Shown: positions 45,267 to 54,585 of the stretch, piece after piece
How positions within the stretch are numbered: the first letter of the stretch is position 1
Layout of the letters: each line of letters starts with the position of its first letter
Assembly: GCF_023716865.1 (NCBI RefSeq)
Contig: NZ_CP092417.1
Span: 2,954,001 to 3,018,000, forward strand
Source of the DNA: Endozoicomonas sp. SCSIO W0465
GTDB taxonomy: Bacteria > Pseudomonadota > Gammaproteobacteria > Pseudomonadales > Endozoicomonadaceae
Reading direction: 5' to 3'
Length of the DNA stretch: 64,000 nucleotides
Made by a program: the position numbers and the translations under genes
Notes under the pieces: generated by a model
The model's input: the letters and a program-made list of their open reading frames with translations, nothing else
What the model was told of the DNA's origin: nothing
Databases searched by the model: none

Positions 45267-46920
45267 GTAACTGTTCAGCACCCCCACATAAATCTGGAAT
45301 TTTCTGATTTTGTAACTGTTCAGCACCCCCACATAAATCTGGAATTTTCTGATTTTTATACCATCCTCTTAAGCACCATTTTTCCACAATATTCGCCAGC
45401 ATGATTCCAGAACTACCCGCAACTATGTCGGCTGAGATTCTCTTGAAAGAGAATGCAGAGCTGCGGATGAGAGTTGCCTGTCTGGAAGAGCGATGTCGAG
45501 AATTGGAAGAAAAGGTTGGCAAGAACAGTCAAAACAGCAGCAAGCCGCCATCGTCTGATGGTTATCAAAAACCTTGTAAAAACAGTAATTCTCCAGATCA
45601 TTCTGACGACCTTTCCGCAGATAAAGGTACCGATCCATCGGATGAAAAACCCAATCCTAAAAGTCTGAGACAGTCTTCTGGTAATAAAGCCGGTGGAAAG
45701 AAAGGGCATCAGGGCACTTGTCTTAAACAGGTCGATATCCCTGACTATATTGAGTACCTTCCGGTTAAAGAATGCAATAAATGTCAGGCGTCTCTTCTTG
45801 ATAGTGAGCCGGTCAAATATATTGAACGACAGGTGTTTGAACCAGGGAGACCGGGTGAATTTGAAGTAACGGCCCATAGAGCTGAAGTAAAAATCTGCAC
45901 TTGTGGTTGTCGGAATCAGGCTGAATTCCCGGAAGGTGTTACCGCTGCCGCACAATATGGCTCAGCCACACAGGCTATGGCCGTCTATCTTAACCAATAC
46001 CATTTCCTGCCTTTTAAGCGCGTGTCAGAGTATTTTAATACTCTCTATAAAATGAGTGTAAGTGCAGGCACTGTCGCCAATTTTGTGGCCAGAACCTATG
46101 AAAATCTGGCTTCTACTGAAGAGGTTATTCGTGACGCCTTGCGGGAATCGTCTGTTGCCGGAGCCGATGAAACGGGTATGCGGGCCGAGGGCTCTTTGCA
46201 CTGGCTACACGTTATGCGGGATGAACAATGGACGCTCTACTACTTGTCTGAAAAGCGAGGTCGTGAGGCCATGGACACGATGGGCATACTGCTAACATTT
46301 GCAGGCGTTCTGGTTCATGATCATTGGAAATCCTATTTTGCATATGCGGCAACTCACGTACTTTGCAATGCCCATCACCTGAGGGAGCTTTTGGGTGTTG
46401 TTGATAGGGACAGCAATCAACTGGCGTTGCGATTGATGAAGCTACTGAGGCTTTCCTGGCATTACTGCAAGGGCTTTAAGACCATAGGTATGCTACAGAT
46501 GCCAAGTGTTGTCTGTGAACGAATCGAGAAGATTTATGACCGGTTGCTTCAGCGGGCTCTAATGAAAGAAGTCGTCTATATGGAGAAGCAACGAGAGGAG
46601 CTTAAGCGCAAGAAAGTCAAGAATACTAAAGCTTACAATCTCTTCAAACGACTCACTGAGTTCAAGGCTGAGACACTGCGCTTCATGTCAGATTTTACCA
46701 TTCCCTTCGATAACAATGGCAGTGAGCGGGATGTTCGAATGGCCAAGTTAAAGCAGAAAATCTCAGGCTGCTTCAGGAGTGCAGACGGTGGTTCTATGTT
46801 TGCACGGATTCGCAGCTATTTGTCGTCTGCCAGAAAACAGGGAATGGACATATATCAATCACTTCATAGAGCTGTTCGGAATTACTGTAATATGCCTTTG
46901 CTCAGTGCTGAATAGTTACA
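45267..46920 (+). mobile_element. IS66-family element with duplicated left end
   Basis: Left end GTAACTGTTCAGCAC at 45267, right end (reverse) GTAACTATTCAGCAC at 46920, flanked by ATTCTTTT (45259-45266 and 46921-46928). The first 45 bp are tandemly duplicated (second copy starts at 45312), so the element has two left ends. The outer one matches the target duplication. Confidence 0.88.
45401..46915 (+). CDS. IS66-family transposase
   Basis: 504 residues. An N-terminal coiled coil (residues ENAELRMRVACLEERCRELEEK) is followed by the QNSSKPPSSDG motif, a zinc ribbon (CNKCQASL...CTCGCRNQ) and the DDE domain: VAGADETGMRAEG (Asp), HVLCNAHHLRELLG (Cys/His motif), FTIPFDNNGSERDVRMAKLKQKISG..FRS. The usual IS66 blocks are complete. 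tnpA and tnpB are absent, as in single-gene IS66 relatives. The stop overlaps the inverted repeat region. Confidence 0.9.
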   Translation: MIPELPATMSAEILLKENAELRMRVACLEERCRELEEKVGKNSQNSSKPPSSDGYQKPCKNSNSPDHSDDLSADKGTDPSDEKPNPKSLRQSSGNKAGGKKGHQGTCLKQVDIPDYIEYLPVKECNKCQASLLDSEPVKYIERQVFEPGRPGEFEVTAHRAEVKICTCGCRNQAEFPEGVTAAAQYGSATQAMAVYLNQYHFLPFKRVSEYFNTLYKMSVSAGTVANFVARTYENLASTEEVIRDALRESSVAGADETGMRAEGSLHWLHVMRDEQWTLYYLSEKRGREAMDTMGILLTFAGVLVHDHWKSYFAYAATHVLCNAHHLRELLGVVDRDSNQLALRLMKLLRLSWHYCKGFKTIGMLQMPSVVCERIEKIYDRLLQRALMKEVVYMEKQREELKRKKVKNTKAYNLFKRLTEFKAETLRFMSDFTIPFDNNGSERDVRMAKLKQKISGCFRSADGGSMFARIRSYLSSARKQGMDIYQSLHRAVRNYCNMPLLSAE

Positions 46921-46929
46921 TTCTTTTTA

Positions 46930-47961
46930 GGCTCTTTTCCAATTCCAGACTGCTATGTAACCAGCAAGTTGACTAAGGGCTGAAGAAGACTTTTGCCTCT
47001 TCGGCCAATATTATGCAAAAACTCAAAAAAGCCAAGGTAAAGGGGTAAAGCCTCTTGGGATATTCCCCTGTGAGGCCTTAGCCACGAGCGTAGAAGTGAC
47101 CAAAACCCCTCCATAGTATTAACATGCACCTCGTAAATACCGTCTTTGTCATCATCACGAGCATACTCACCTTTGCCGTGACAGACCGTTTTATGTCTGA
47201 AGCCCCAGCTTTCAAGGTCATCATAGATGTTGTATTCATCGGTATAAATCTGGCTCTGTGGGGCTACGTGTTTCTTGATAAATGGTTCGATTGTCGCCTT
47301 CTTAACGTTCGACAGCATGTTGATAATGACCTGACCTCCCCTTTGAATCATTCCCAATACCGGCGGTTTGTCTTTTTCAAGAGTCCCACGGCCCGGAGCG
47401 CCTTTAAGCCTTCTTTTTCTCGGTGGACGATCCAGATTTTTTTAATGCTTCAGGGTGTCCCTTGTGACCAGCTACAATGTAGACCTCGTCGAATTCAACT
47501 TCGCCATCAAGAATCACTTCAGGCTTTCGGTCAACAACACCATTTCGTAAGACTGTGGTCATATGGTGTGCATCACTGACACACAGATCAAGTTCCTGAG
47601 CTATCTGGCTGTTGGAGACGTTCAGCCCCATTAAATAGAGACAGGCAATCCAGACTTTGAGTGGTCGGTGGTGTCCTGCGAAAACCGTATTTGTCAGGTC
47701 ATCGAAGTAGCGCTTACAGGACTTACAGTAATAGTGCTGGCACTCTACCTGCACATTGTCGTGTCCATTCTTTTTGACATTCTCAGAATCACAGTGCGGA
47801 CAGAGAACAGTGCCATCTGGCCAGCGGTTCTCACGGATCATCTCAAAGCAGGTGTCATTACTGATGAGATCTGAGATTCGGCCTATATTCATGGTCAATG
47901 CTGGCGATGGCTAATTATATCCACCAAGGATAGTTCAGCAGTTCGGAATTCGAAAAGAGCC
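46930..47961 (-). mobile_element. IS1595-family element, complete copy, inserted beside IS66
   Basis: Inverted ends GGCTCTTTTCCAATTCC (left) and GGCTCTTTTCGAATTCC (right, reversed), flanked by TCTTTTTA (46922-46929 and 47962-47969). Its target lies inside the target duplication of the IS66 element, so it arrived after IS66. A truncated copy is at 27123-27950. Confidence 0.9.
46953..47898 (-). pseudogene. IS1595-family transposase with an internal frame change
   Basis: First part from ATG 47898: zinc ribbon CPHCDSENV...YYCKSCKRYF, then HTH-like IAQELDLCVSDAHHM and the catalytic EFDEVYIVAGHKGHPEA block, ending in GSSTEKKKA-stop at 47404. The second part continues in another frame as RLKGAPGRGTLEKDKPPV, DEYNIYDDL and VNTMEGFWSLLRSWLRPHRG. 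The change falls at GAGAAAAAGAAGG. The truncated copy at 27.1 kb has the same break. It is either a shared ancestral mutation or a frameshift used for expression. Confidence 0.75.
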
Positions 47962-48074
47962 TCTTTTTAATGCGTTGCCGGGTGATTGTCCGGTCAGGGT
48001 TGATATTTTCTGGACAGTCCCAATAAACACCCTGTTTATGTAAATCCGGGTATGCCCTTTTAATGCCAGATTCC

Positions 48075-48394
48075 ACTAGTGCAGCCAAGCGTTGTTATAC
48101 ATACACAAGTACCTTGTTCCCACGGTCCTGATGGTGTCGCAAAACCCTCGTTCCCACGCTCCGCGTGGGAACGCATATGGATCTGGCAGCATGAGAAAGA
48201 GCCACTGCCTGGTAGGGTTTTCGGGGGCTTCATGCGAGTATGGTATTTGTGGCGGGATCGGTATGCATTCCCACGCGGAGCGTGGGAACGAGATGTTCGG
48301 AGTGTCCGGAGGGTTTTGCGACAATTTCTCTCCCTTGGGAATGCATGGGTACGAGGTGCCTTGCTGTGGGGTATTAGCGCTTTTCTGCACTAGT
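48075..48394. mobile_element. MITE family 1 (320 bp, copy 1)
   Basis: Ends ACTAGTGCAG and CTGCACTAGT, with further matching sequence inside (AAGCG near both ends). Inside are GTTCCCACGC...GCGTGGGAAC palindromes (REP-like). A second copy lies at 57473-57694 with the same ends and the shared segment AGCGTTGTTATACATAC. Confidence 0.7.
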
Positions 48395-48564
48395 ACATGG
48401 TTTCAATGAGTTTGACGTGTACAATCTTCGTTCACCCTGAGCGGAGTCGAAGGGTGCTTGGCACAATCTATCAGAGTCCGGAGTTTCCGCCCTTCGACAG
48501 GCTCAGGACGAACGGAGTGCGGAGGCACGTCAACCCGTCAAACTCATTGAAACTATGTACTAGT
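48389..48564. mobile_element. MITE family 2 (176 bp)
   Basis: Nearly perfect 29-bp inverted ends (48389-48417, 48536-48564), starting ACTAGTACAT and differing at one base. The inside holds a TTCGTTCACCCTGAGCGG palindrome (REP type). It shares ACTAGT with the end of the neighbouring MITE, so CTAG may be the target sequence of both families. Confidence 0.7.
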
Positions 48565-48723
48565 TGATGCTTGTGGTATTGGGGCTTTTGACCTCTTTCG
48601 TTGAGTGCGTTCGGTGACTTTCGATGGCTTTCGATGGCTTTCGATGAAAAGACGGGTTCCGGACTGGTTATTTTTCAGGTAAATTGCTGCGTCAACAGTA
48701 ATAATGCGATTAGGAGTATTGGA

Positions 48724-49071
48724 ATGATTCCTTTCATCAGTCAGGCTCAGGCTGCTGCAGAAGGTGGTGCGGCTGCTGCGACAGCTGGACCGGGTATGAT
48801 TGGTCAGCTGGTGATGCTGGGTGGTTTTGTGCTGATTTTCTGGCTGCTGATCTGGCGTCCCCAGAGCAAGCGTGCCAAAGAGCACAAAAACCTGATTGCT
48901 GGTCTGGCCAAGGGTGATGAGGTGGTCACCACTGGCGGTATTCTTGGAAAAGTCAGTACGGTAACGGATGAGTTTGTCACCCTGCAGGTTGCCGACAATA
49001 TGGAACTGAATTTCCAGAAAGGTTCTGTGGCCGCTACCCTGCCAAAAGGTACCATCAAGGCTATCAAGTAA
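48724..49071 (+). CDS. yajC: Sec translocase accessory subunit YajC
   Basis: 115 residues from the ATG at 48724, preceded by AGGAG. One membrane helix (MIGQLVMLGGFVLIFWLLIW), then RPQSKRAKEHKNLI and a small cytoplasmic beta domain (LAKGDEVVTTGGILGKV). YajC associates with SecDF at the inner membrane. It lies just before secD and is followed by its own terminator, so secDF may be transcribed both with it and separately. Confidence 0.95.
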   Translation: MIPFISQAQAAAEGGAAAATAGPGMIGQLVMLGGFVLIFWLLIWRPQSKRAKEHKNLIAGLAKGDEVVTTGGILGKVSTVTDEFVTLQVADNMELNFQKGSVAATLPKGTIKAIK

Positions 49072-49080
49072 GTTTTGAGA

Positions 49081-49107
49081 AAAGCAGCCTGTTCAGGCTG
49101 CTTTTTT
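49081..49107 (+). terminator. Rho-independent terminator after yajC
   Basis: Hairpin AAGCAGCCTG / CAGGCTGCTT followed by TTTTT. Confidence 0.85.
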
Positions 49108-49215
49108 ACTCAATGGACTGTGCCATAGGCCCATAGCCCGCAAAGATTGTCCCGGCAAAGGCCGTATAACAATGCCGCTATGGCGCTTCACTATTAATTC
49201 AGGAACCGGTGAGCC

Positions 49216-51084
49216 ATGCTCAATCGCTATCCATTGTGGAAGTACCTGCTGATTCTGGTCATCGTAGGTCTCGGGTTTATTTATGCCCTTCCCAATCTTT
49301 ACCCCGCAGACCCGGCAGTACAGGTGACTGGCACCAGTTCGTCCAGAGTGATGGATGAGCAAGTTCAGCAGCGTGCTGAACAGGCCCTGGCAGCGGCCAA
49401 TATTGATGTTAAGTCTGTTGAGCTTGACGACAAGGCATTACTGATTCGCCTTAACCGTGCTGATCAGCAGCAGCTGTCGAAATCGCTGATCAAAGAGGTG
49501 CTTGGGGATGACTATATCGTTGCCATTAACCTGGCCCAGACGACGCCGGACTGGCTGACTTCCATTGGGGCCTTCCCAATGAAGCTCGGGCTTGATCTTT
49601 CCGGTGGTGTGCACTTTCTGTTGGAGGTGGATACCGCTAAAGCCCTGCAGCTGAAAATGGATATTGCCAACTCAGAAATTCGAACTTCTCTCCGTAAAGA
49701 AAAGCTCCGCTATCGCACCATGCCAGAGCGTGCCGATGGTGCACGACAGATGGCATTTAATGATGCGTCATCCCGTGACCAGGCTGCCCGCCTGATCAGC
49801 AAGGATTTTCCGGATTTGACGGTGGAGAACGCTGACGTTAATGGTCGCCCGGTACTGTCTTATCGATACTCTGAGACGGCCATTAAAGAGATTGAAGATT
49901 ATGCGGTGCGACAGAACCTGACAACGGTTCGTAATCGTGTCAATGAGCTGGGTGTGTCCGAACCGCTGGTTCAGCGTCAGGGGCGTAACGGGATCGTTGT
50001 TGAGTTGCCTGGTGTTCAGGATACGGCGGAAGCCAAACGTATTCTGGGGAAAACTGCCAACCTGCAGTTCCGCCTTGAAGCGCTGCCCAATGCGTCCAGG
50101 GCCAGCACTGAGTCATTCAGTTTCATGGACTCCCGTCGTCCTCCCGTGGATCTGGAACGGGATATCATCATTACCGGTGACCAGGTGTCCAGCGCTCAAT
50201 CCAACTTTGATACCCAGACCGGCCAGCCACAGGTGAATATCAACCTGGACAGCCATGGCGGTACCGTAATGAACCGTGCTACCCGTAACAATGTAGGGCG
50301 GGCCATGGCGGTTATCTTTATTGAGCAGAAGCCGGTGACCAAAGTGGTTACCAGGACCGTAGATGGTCAGCAGGTGAAGGAAACGATTCAGAGCTTCCAG
50401 CAGGAAGAGAGCGTTATCAGCCTGGCAACCATTCAGAGCGCGTTGGGTAACCAGTTCCGTATCACCGGTTTGAACTCAACCGCAGAGGCTTCTGAACTGG
50501 CGCTGCTGTTGAGAGCGGGTTCGCTGGCTGCCCCGATGTATTTCGCTGAAGAGAGAACGGTGGGTCCCAGCCTGGGTGCCGAGAATATCCAGATGGGTAT
50601 TCATTCTACGGTGATCGGTCTGATTCTGCTGCTGATCTTCATGGTTGTGGTTTACCGGGTGTTTGGTTTGCTGGCTAATATCGCCCTGGCCATGAACCTG
50701 GTGCTGCTGATGGCGGTGATGAGTCTGTTTAGTGCCACACTGACCATGCCGGGTATCGCCGGTATTGTATTGACGCTGGGTATGGCGGTGGATGCCAACG
50801 TGCTGATTTTCTCCCGTATTCGTGAGGAGGTTCGCAGTGGGCGGTCAATTCAGCGGGCGATCCATGAGGGTTTTGACCGGGCGTTTGTGTCCATCTTCGA
50901 TGGTAATATCACCACCTTGCTGGTGGGTATTATCCTGTTTGCCGTGGGAACCGGGCCGATCAAAGGTTTTGCGGTCACCCTGTGCATCGGTATTCTGACG
51001 TCCATGTTCACAGCCATTGTTCTGACACGTGCCTTGGTTAACCTGACCCATGGCGGTCGTAACCTGAAGAAACTGTATATTTGA
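49216..51084 (+). CDS. secD: Protein translocase subunit SecD
   Basis: 622 residues, usual length. Uses the proton gradient to pull proteins out of the SecYEG channel on the periplasmic side. N-terminal membrane helix (LLILVIVGLGFIYALPNLY), a large periplasmic P1 domain starting near GLDLSGGVHFLLEVD, the conserved RNRVNELGVSEPLVQRQG region, and a C-terminal RND-type membrane domain with TLGMAVDANVLIFSRIREE. Stop followed immediately by secF. Confidence 0.97.
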   Translation: MLNRYPLWKYLLILVIVGLGFIYALPNLYPADPAVQVTGTSSSRVMDEQVQQRAEQALAAANIDVKSVELDDKALLIRLNRADQQQLSKSLIKEVLGDDYIVAINLAQTTPDWLTSIGAFPMKLGLDLSGGVHFLLEVDTAKALQLKMDIANSEIRTSLRKEKLRYRTMPERADGARQMAFNDASSRDQAARLISKDFPDLTVENADVNGRPVLSYRYSETAIKEIEDYAVRQNLTTVRNRVNELGVSEPLVQRQGRNGIVVELPGVQDTAEAKRILGKTANLQFRLEALPNASRASTESFSFMDSRRPPVDLERDIIITGDQVSSAQSNFDTQTGQPQVNINLDSHGGTVMNRATRNNVGRAMAVIFIEQKPVTKVVTRTVDGQQVKETIQSFQQEESVISLATIQSALGNQFRITGLNSTAEASELALLLRAGSLAAPMYFAEERTVGPSLGAENIQMGIHSTVIGLILLLIFMVVVYRVFGLLANIALAMNLVLLMAVMSLFSATLTMPGIAGIVLTLGMAVDANVLIFSRIREEVRSGRSIQRAIHEGFDRAFVSIFDGNITTLLVGIILFAVGTGPIKGFAVTLCIGILTSMFTAIVLTRALVNLTHGGRNLKKLYI

Positions 51085-51094
51085 GGTGGCAGTG

Positions 51095-52012
51095 ATGAAT
51101 GATTTAAAAGTCATCAATTTCATGCGGCTGCGCTCCTTCGCTTCGGTGCTGTCGCTGTTGTTAATGCTGGGTTCTGTTGGGGCTCTTGCGGTTAAGGGGA
51201 TTAACTGGGGACTTGATTTTACCGGTGGTACGCTGATTGAGCTGGTGTATGACCAGCCGGTGAAAACGTCGGACATCCGTGATCAGCTGGCTACTGCCGG
51301 TTATGACAACGTTGTCGTGCAGGAGTTTGGTTCGGCAGAGGATATCCTGGTCCGTATTCCCGGAGATGACCCGAAAATGGGGGCGGCGGTTGCCGCGCTT
51401 CTGGGGCAGAACTATGACGGTAATGTGGAAGCGGTGCGCGTCGAGTTTGTCGGGCCCCAGGTGGGTGAAAGGCTGAGGGAGCAGGGCGGTCTTGGCATGC
51501 TGTTCGCCATGTTGCTGATCACGCTCTACATCGCTTTTCGCTTCCAGTTCAAGTTCTCGGTAGGTGCCATTTTGTCGCTGGCCCATGATGTGATTTTCAC
51601 TCTGGGGCTGTTTGCGCTTCTGGGGCTTCAGTTTGATCTGACGGTGATGGCGGCCTTGCTGGCGGTGATCGGTTACTCGCTGAACGATACCATCATCGTT
51701 TACGACCGTATCCGTGAGAACTTCCGCAAGCTGAGAAAGGGGGATGCCGAAGAGATTATCAATGTTTCACTGACTCAGACCCTGGGCCGGACATTGGCGA
51801 CTTCCGGTACCACTTTGATGGTGTTGCTGGCCTTGTTTCTCTTTGGTGGTGATATGATTCACAACTTTGCCCTGGCATTGATTGTGGGTGTGGGGGTGGG
51901 TACTTATTCCTCCATCTATATCGCTTCCAATATCCTGATCTACCTGAGAATCAGCAGGGAAGATTTAATTGTTCCAGTGAAGGACAATGAAGACTTTGAA
52001 CAGATGCCATAA
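51095..52012 (+). CDS. secF: Protein translocase subunit SecF
   Basis: 305 residues from the ATG at 51095, placed after GAGGTGG; an in-frame GTG at 51086 is less likely. Partner of SecD. Shows GLDFTGGTLIEL after the first membrane helix, a periplasmic domain, and the C-terminal membrane bundle with GYSLNDTIIVYDRIREN. Separated from secD by ten bases, so co-translated. A strong terminator follows. Confidence 0.96.
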   Translation: MNDLKVINFMRLRSFASVLSLLLMLGSVGALAVKGINWGLDFTGGTLIELVYDQPVKTSDIRDQLATAGYDNVVVQEFGSAEDILVRIPGDDPKMGAAVAALLGQNYDGNVEAVRVEFVGPQVGERLREQGGLGMLFAMLLITLYIAFRFQFKFSVGAILSLAHDVIFTLGLFALLGLQFDLTVMAALLAVIGYSLNDTIIVYDRIRENFRKLRKGDAEEIINVSLTQTLGRTLATSGTTLMVLLALFLFGGDMIHNFALALIVGVGVGTYSSIYIASNILIYLRISREDLIVPVKDNEDFEQMP

Positions 52013-52032
52013 CGCGTTGAGTTTCAGGGGAT

Positions 52033-52061
52033 AAAAACCGGCAATTTTTGCCGGTTTTTTT
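52033..52061 (+). terminator. Rho-independent terminator after secF
   Basis: Hairpin AAAACCGGCAA / TTGCCGGTTTT with a following T run. It isolates the NSF-like gene downstream from the secDF transcript. Confidence 0.9.
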
Positions 52062-52119
52062 TGGTCTATAGTGAATATCTTTAAAAGCACGGAGCTCAAT
52101 ACAAAATAAAGAGGTAACT

Positions 52120-54471
52120 ATGATAACCGGGAATGATGCTAATTCATCTCGCTACAGCGCACCCATTGATCATGATAATGTAAAAACAGGTTCGGGTACA
52201 CAGAACATGGCGGGAAGTTCTTTTGAGCGTAGATCTGTCCGGACTCCATCTGACTCTGTCCGGCAATATATGCAAGATCGGGGAGCACTACTTGGTAAAC
52301 CGCAGTCACACTTATCTGAATATAGCCCTGGCCTGAGAGGTGACCATTTCTGGAATCCTGGCAGTATCAGGCTATTGGATAAGTTGAAGATTGAACCGAA
52401 TAGTGGCATTGAGGCAGAGACATCATCCAGAGAAACTAATGGCAATCAATTTACCATCGAAAAGTACAGGAATGAATGGCTGGCAGGGTCAGAACCTAAC
52501 AGTGTGGTTGTTGCAGCCGGAACCTTATTTGATTGCCCATATGCTTGTTTGCATGGCAAGGAAGGTTTCACCCAAACAGTAAAGGTATTGAAACGGGATG
52601 ATGTTGAATCTCAAACCGCCTATTTAACTCAGATAATGAGGCGTAATTGCAAACTCACTTCCGCTGAGTTGACGATTCATTTAACGCCGGGGATCGTCGC
52701 AGCAGAGCGCTGGGATTCAGTCGCTTTGCATATTCAGCGTTTTCAGCCGGCAAAAAATGATTCCCAAGCTTCCTGCGAGCCGGAGGTGTTGACCGAGTCA
52801 TGGCATGCTATAGCAGATGCATTTCTGCGAATGTGTCGCCAGTCTGGTTGTCCACTGGAGGATCTCCGGTCCTATGTATTCAATACGGGTGACCATTGTT
52901 TTGTCGCCAGTGTAAAGCTTTCATCCACTGGCGATGCTCCGGAGTCCTCTGTTGGCTTGCTGGCCGGGGATGCACGGGTTACGAGAATTACCGTCAGTGC
53001 TGGGGTCAAGAAAAAGCTTAATATTACGGGTACTCCGGCTGCCATCGATGTGAAGAAGCTTGCCAAAAAGTTTGATTTCAATGGAGAAGCCTACGGTATC
53101 GGTGGCGCGAATGGGGCCATTCGACAGTTTGTGGATGCATTTATTAGTCCACGGTTAGTGCCGGGTAAACTGCAAAATACCATGAAGGGTCATCTTTCCA
53201 GAGGCGGTATTCTTTCGGGTCCGCCGGGTACCGGTAAGACGCTGTTTATCCGTGTTATTGAGTCCTTGCTCAAGGAAAATGGCTTTAGTGTATCGACCCA
53301 AATCATTTCAGGACCGGAAGTATTTAATAAATATGTCGGTGAGTCTGAGCAACGTGTCAGAGCGATTTTTTCGGATTCCGGCGCGGAAGATCAACAGGTT
53401 ATTCGTCTGGTTTTGATTGATGAAATTGATTCGATGCTGCCGACCAGGGGTAGGGTAGGCGATAATGGCATCGGGGATAAGGTCGTCAATCAGTTTCTGA
53501 CCTGTATGGATGGTGTTGATAAAAAAAACAACCTGATTGTTTTTGGCACAACCAATCGGCCAGACCTGGTTGACCCGGCAGTGATGCGTCCTGGCCGCAT
53601 GGATATGCAAATGGTATTTAATTTGCCAGAGATCACCCAGCGACTGCAGATTTTAAAGATTCAGACCCGGGACCTGTCGGATAGCGGAATGTTGAATGCT
53701 GATGTCTCTCTTGACGAGCTGGCGAGCAATACCGCCGGCTTCAGTGGTGCGGAACTGGGTGCTCTGGTGGAGAAGGCCAGGCTATCGGCTCTTCGCAGGG
53801 GGCAGGGGCTGGCAGAGGGGAACACTTTTTTTTCCCCACAGGCGCTTAGTCACTTAGAGACATTGGATGTCAGCATGGTTGATTTCAACCGGGCTTTTAC
53901 CCGAATTAAGCCGCAGTTCGGGAAAAGCAATTTCATGTCTTTGGCGGGTAAAACCTTTGACTATGTCGGGTATTCACCAGAAGTTGTCAGCCAACTCAGG
54001 AAGACACTGGCGGATTTTAAGCGGGATGATTCCCGCTCTTCCTTGCGCATTCTCATTAAAGGGCCTCAAGGCAGTGGTAAATCAACACTGGCTGCCCTGG
54101 CAAACCATGAGTTTGGTTCTATTTGCAGCTATGTGTCAGCCTCAGATGTGGTCAAATCCAGGGATAGCAACAAGACGTTGAATGATGTATTTGCTGAGCA
54201 GCGTAATCATCAGATCTGTCCGGACTCCAATCATGCCGTGATTATTGACGATTTTGATACCATGATTCGCTACTACGATGATGTTACCTATGATCGTGGG
54301 ATGGTGGCGGTGTTGGATGCTCATACCAAGCAATCTTTGCAAGGGCAGGAAGAGGGAAAGTTGCTCACGATCGTGACAGCAACTGAGCATGAACAGGGAA
54401 GGGCTGATTTTCTCCCTCGTCTGTTTCCGGATAATTTAGTGTTCAAGACGATGGGTAGGGGGCGCATGTAA
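52120..54471 (+). CDS. NSF/Sec18-like double AAA+ ATPase
   Basis: 783 residues, ATG after an AGAGG site. Residues 1-330 form a divergent N-terminal region. D1 has Walker A GPPGTGKT (367-374), the pore/arginine region GPEVFNKYVGESEQRVRAIF, Walker B LIDEID (432-437), then GIGDKVVNQFLTCMDGVDKKNN and TTNRPDLVDPAVMRPGRMD (SRH). The next block, RLQILKIQTRDL...LNADVSLDELA, and FSGAELGALVEKA match eukaryotic NSF/Sec18 better than CDC48 or bacterial FtsH. D2 has GPQGSGKS (648-655) and IIDDFD (708-713) and ends soon after, lacking the usual D2 lid. NSF disassembles SNARE complexes in eukaryotic membrane fusion; bacteria have no SNAREs. An effector acting on host vesicle traffic is my inference. It lies between secF and suhB and has its own leader. 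Confidence 0.85.
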   Translation: MITGNDANSSRYSAPIDHDNVKTGSGTQNMAGSSFERRSVRTPSDSVRQYMQDRGALLGKPQSHLSEYSPGLRGDHFWNPGSIRLLDKLKIEPNSGIEAETSSRETNGNQFTIEKYRNEWLAGSEPNSVVVAAGTLFDCPYACLHGKEGFTQTVKVLKRDDVESQTAYLTQIMRRNCKLTSAELTIHLTPGIVAAERWDSVALHIQRFQPAKNDSQASCEPEVLTESWHAIADAFLRMCRQSGCPLEDLRSYVFNTGDHCFVASVKLSSTGDAPESSVGLLAGDARVTRITVSAGVKKKLNITGTPAAIDVKKLAKKFDFNGEAYGIGGANGAIRQFVDAFISPRLVPGKLQNTMKGHLSRGGILSGPPGTGKTLFIRVIESLLKENGFSVSTQIISGPEVFNKYVGESEQRVRAIFSDSGAEDQQVIRLVLIDEIDSMLPTRGRVGDNGIGDKVVNQFLTCMDGVDKKNNLIVFGTTNRPDLVDPAVMRPGRMDMQMVFNLPEITQRLQILKIQTRDLSDSGMLNADVSLDELASNTAGFSGAELGALVEKARLSALRRGQGLAEGNTFFSPQALSHLETLDVSMVDFNRAFTRIKPQFGKSNFMSLAGKTFDYVGYSPEVVSQLRKTLADFKRDDSRSSLRILIKGPQGSGKSTLAALANHEFGSICSYVSASDVVKSRDSNKTLNDVFAEQRNHQICPDSNHAVIIDDFDTMIRYYDDVTYDRGMVAVLDAHTKQSLQGQEEGKLLTIVTATEHEQGRADFLPRLFPDNLVFKTMGRGRM

Positions 54472-54546
54472 AATATAATTTTGTTGCATGGGGACAGGGG
54501 AGGCAGCTTTTTTTCTTCTGGTGTGCTCGCTATGAAAATCAGTCGT

Positions 54547-54574
54547 AAAGAAAAGTGAGGCGAAATAGCCTCAC
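54547..54574 (-). terminator. Rho-independent terminator of suhB
   Basis: On the minus strand GTGAGGC TATTTC GCCTCAC is followed by TTTTCTTT, just after the suhB stop. Confidence 0.8.
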
Positions 54575-54585
54575 CCTACACAGAA

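Larger units (their letters stand above)
47970..48723. other. Region upstream of yajC filled with MITE-like repeats
   Basis: No gene is supported here; the open frames seen are read-through of palindromes. 47970-48074 is the original tgt-yajC spacer, interrupted by the IS66 and IS1595 elements. Two miniature elements follow (listed separately), then about 160 bp directly before yajC with a direct repeat of CTTTCGATGG (48618-48648). Confidence 0.5.

Noticed and set aside
48079..48409. Short open frames over the MITEs upstream of yajC
   Set aside because: They read through palindromes in several frames on both strands and contain repeat-derived peptides.
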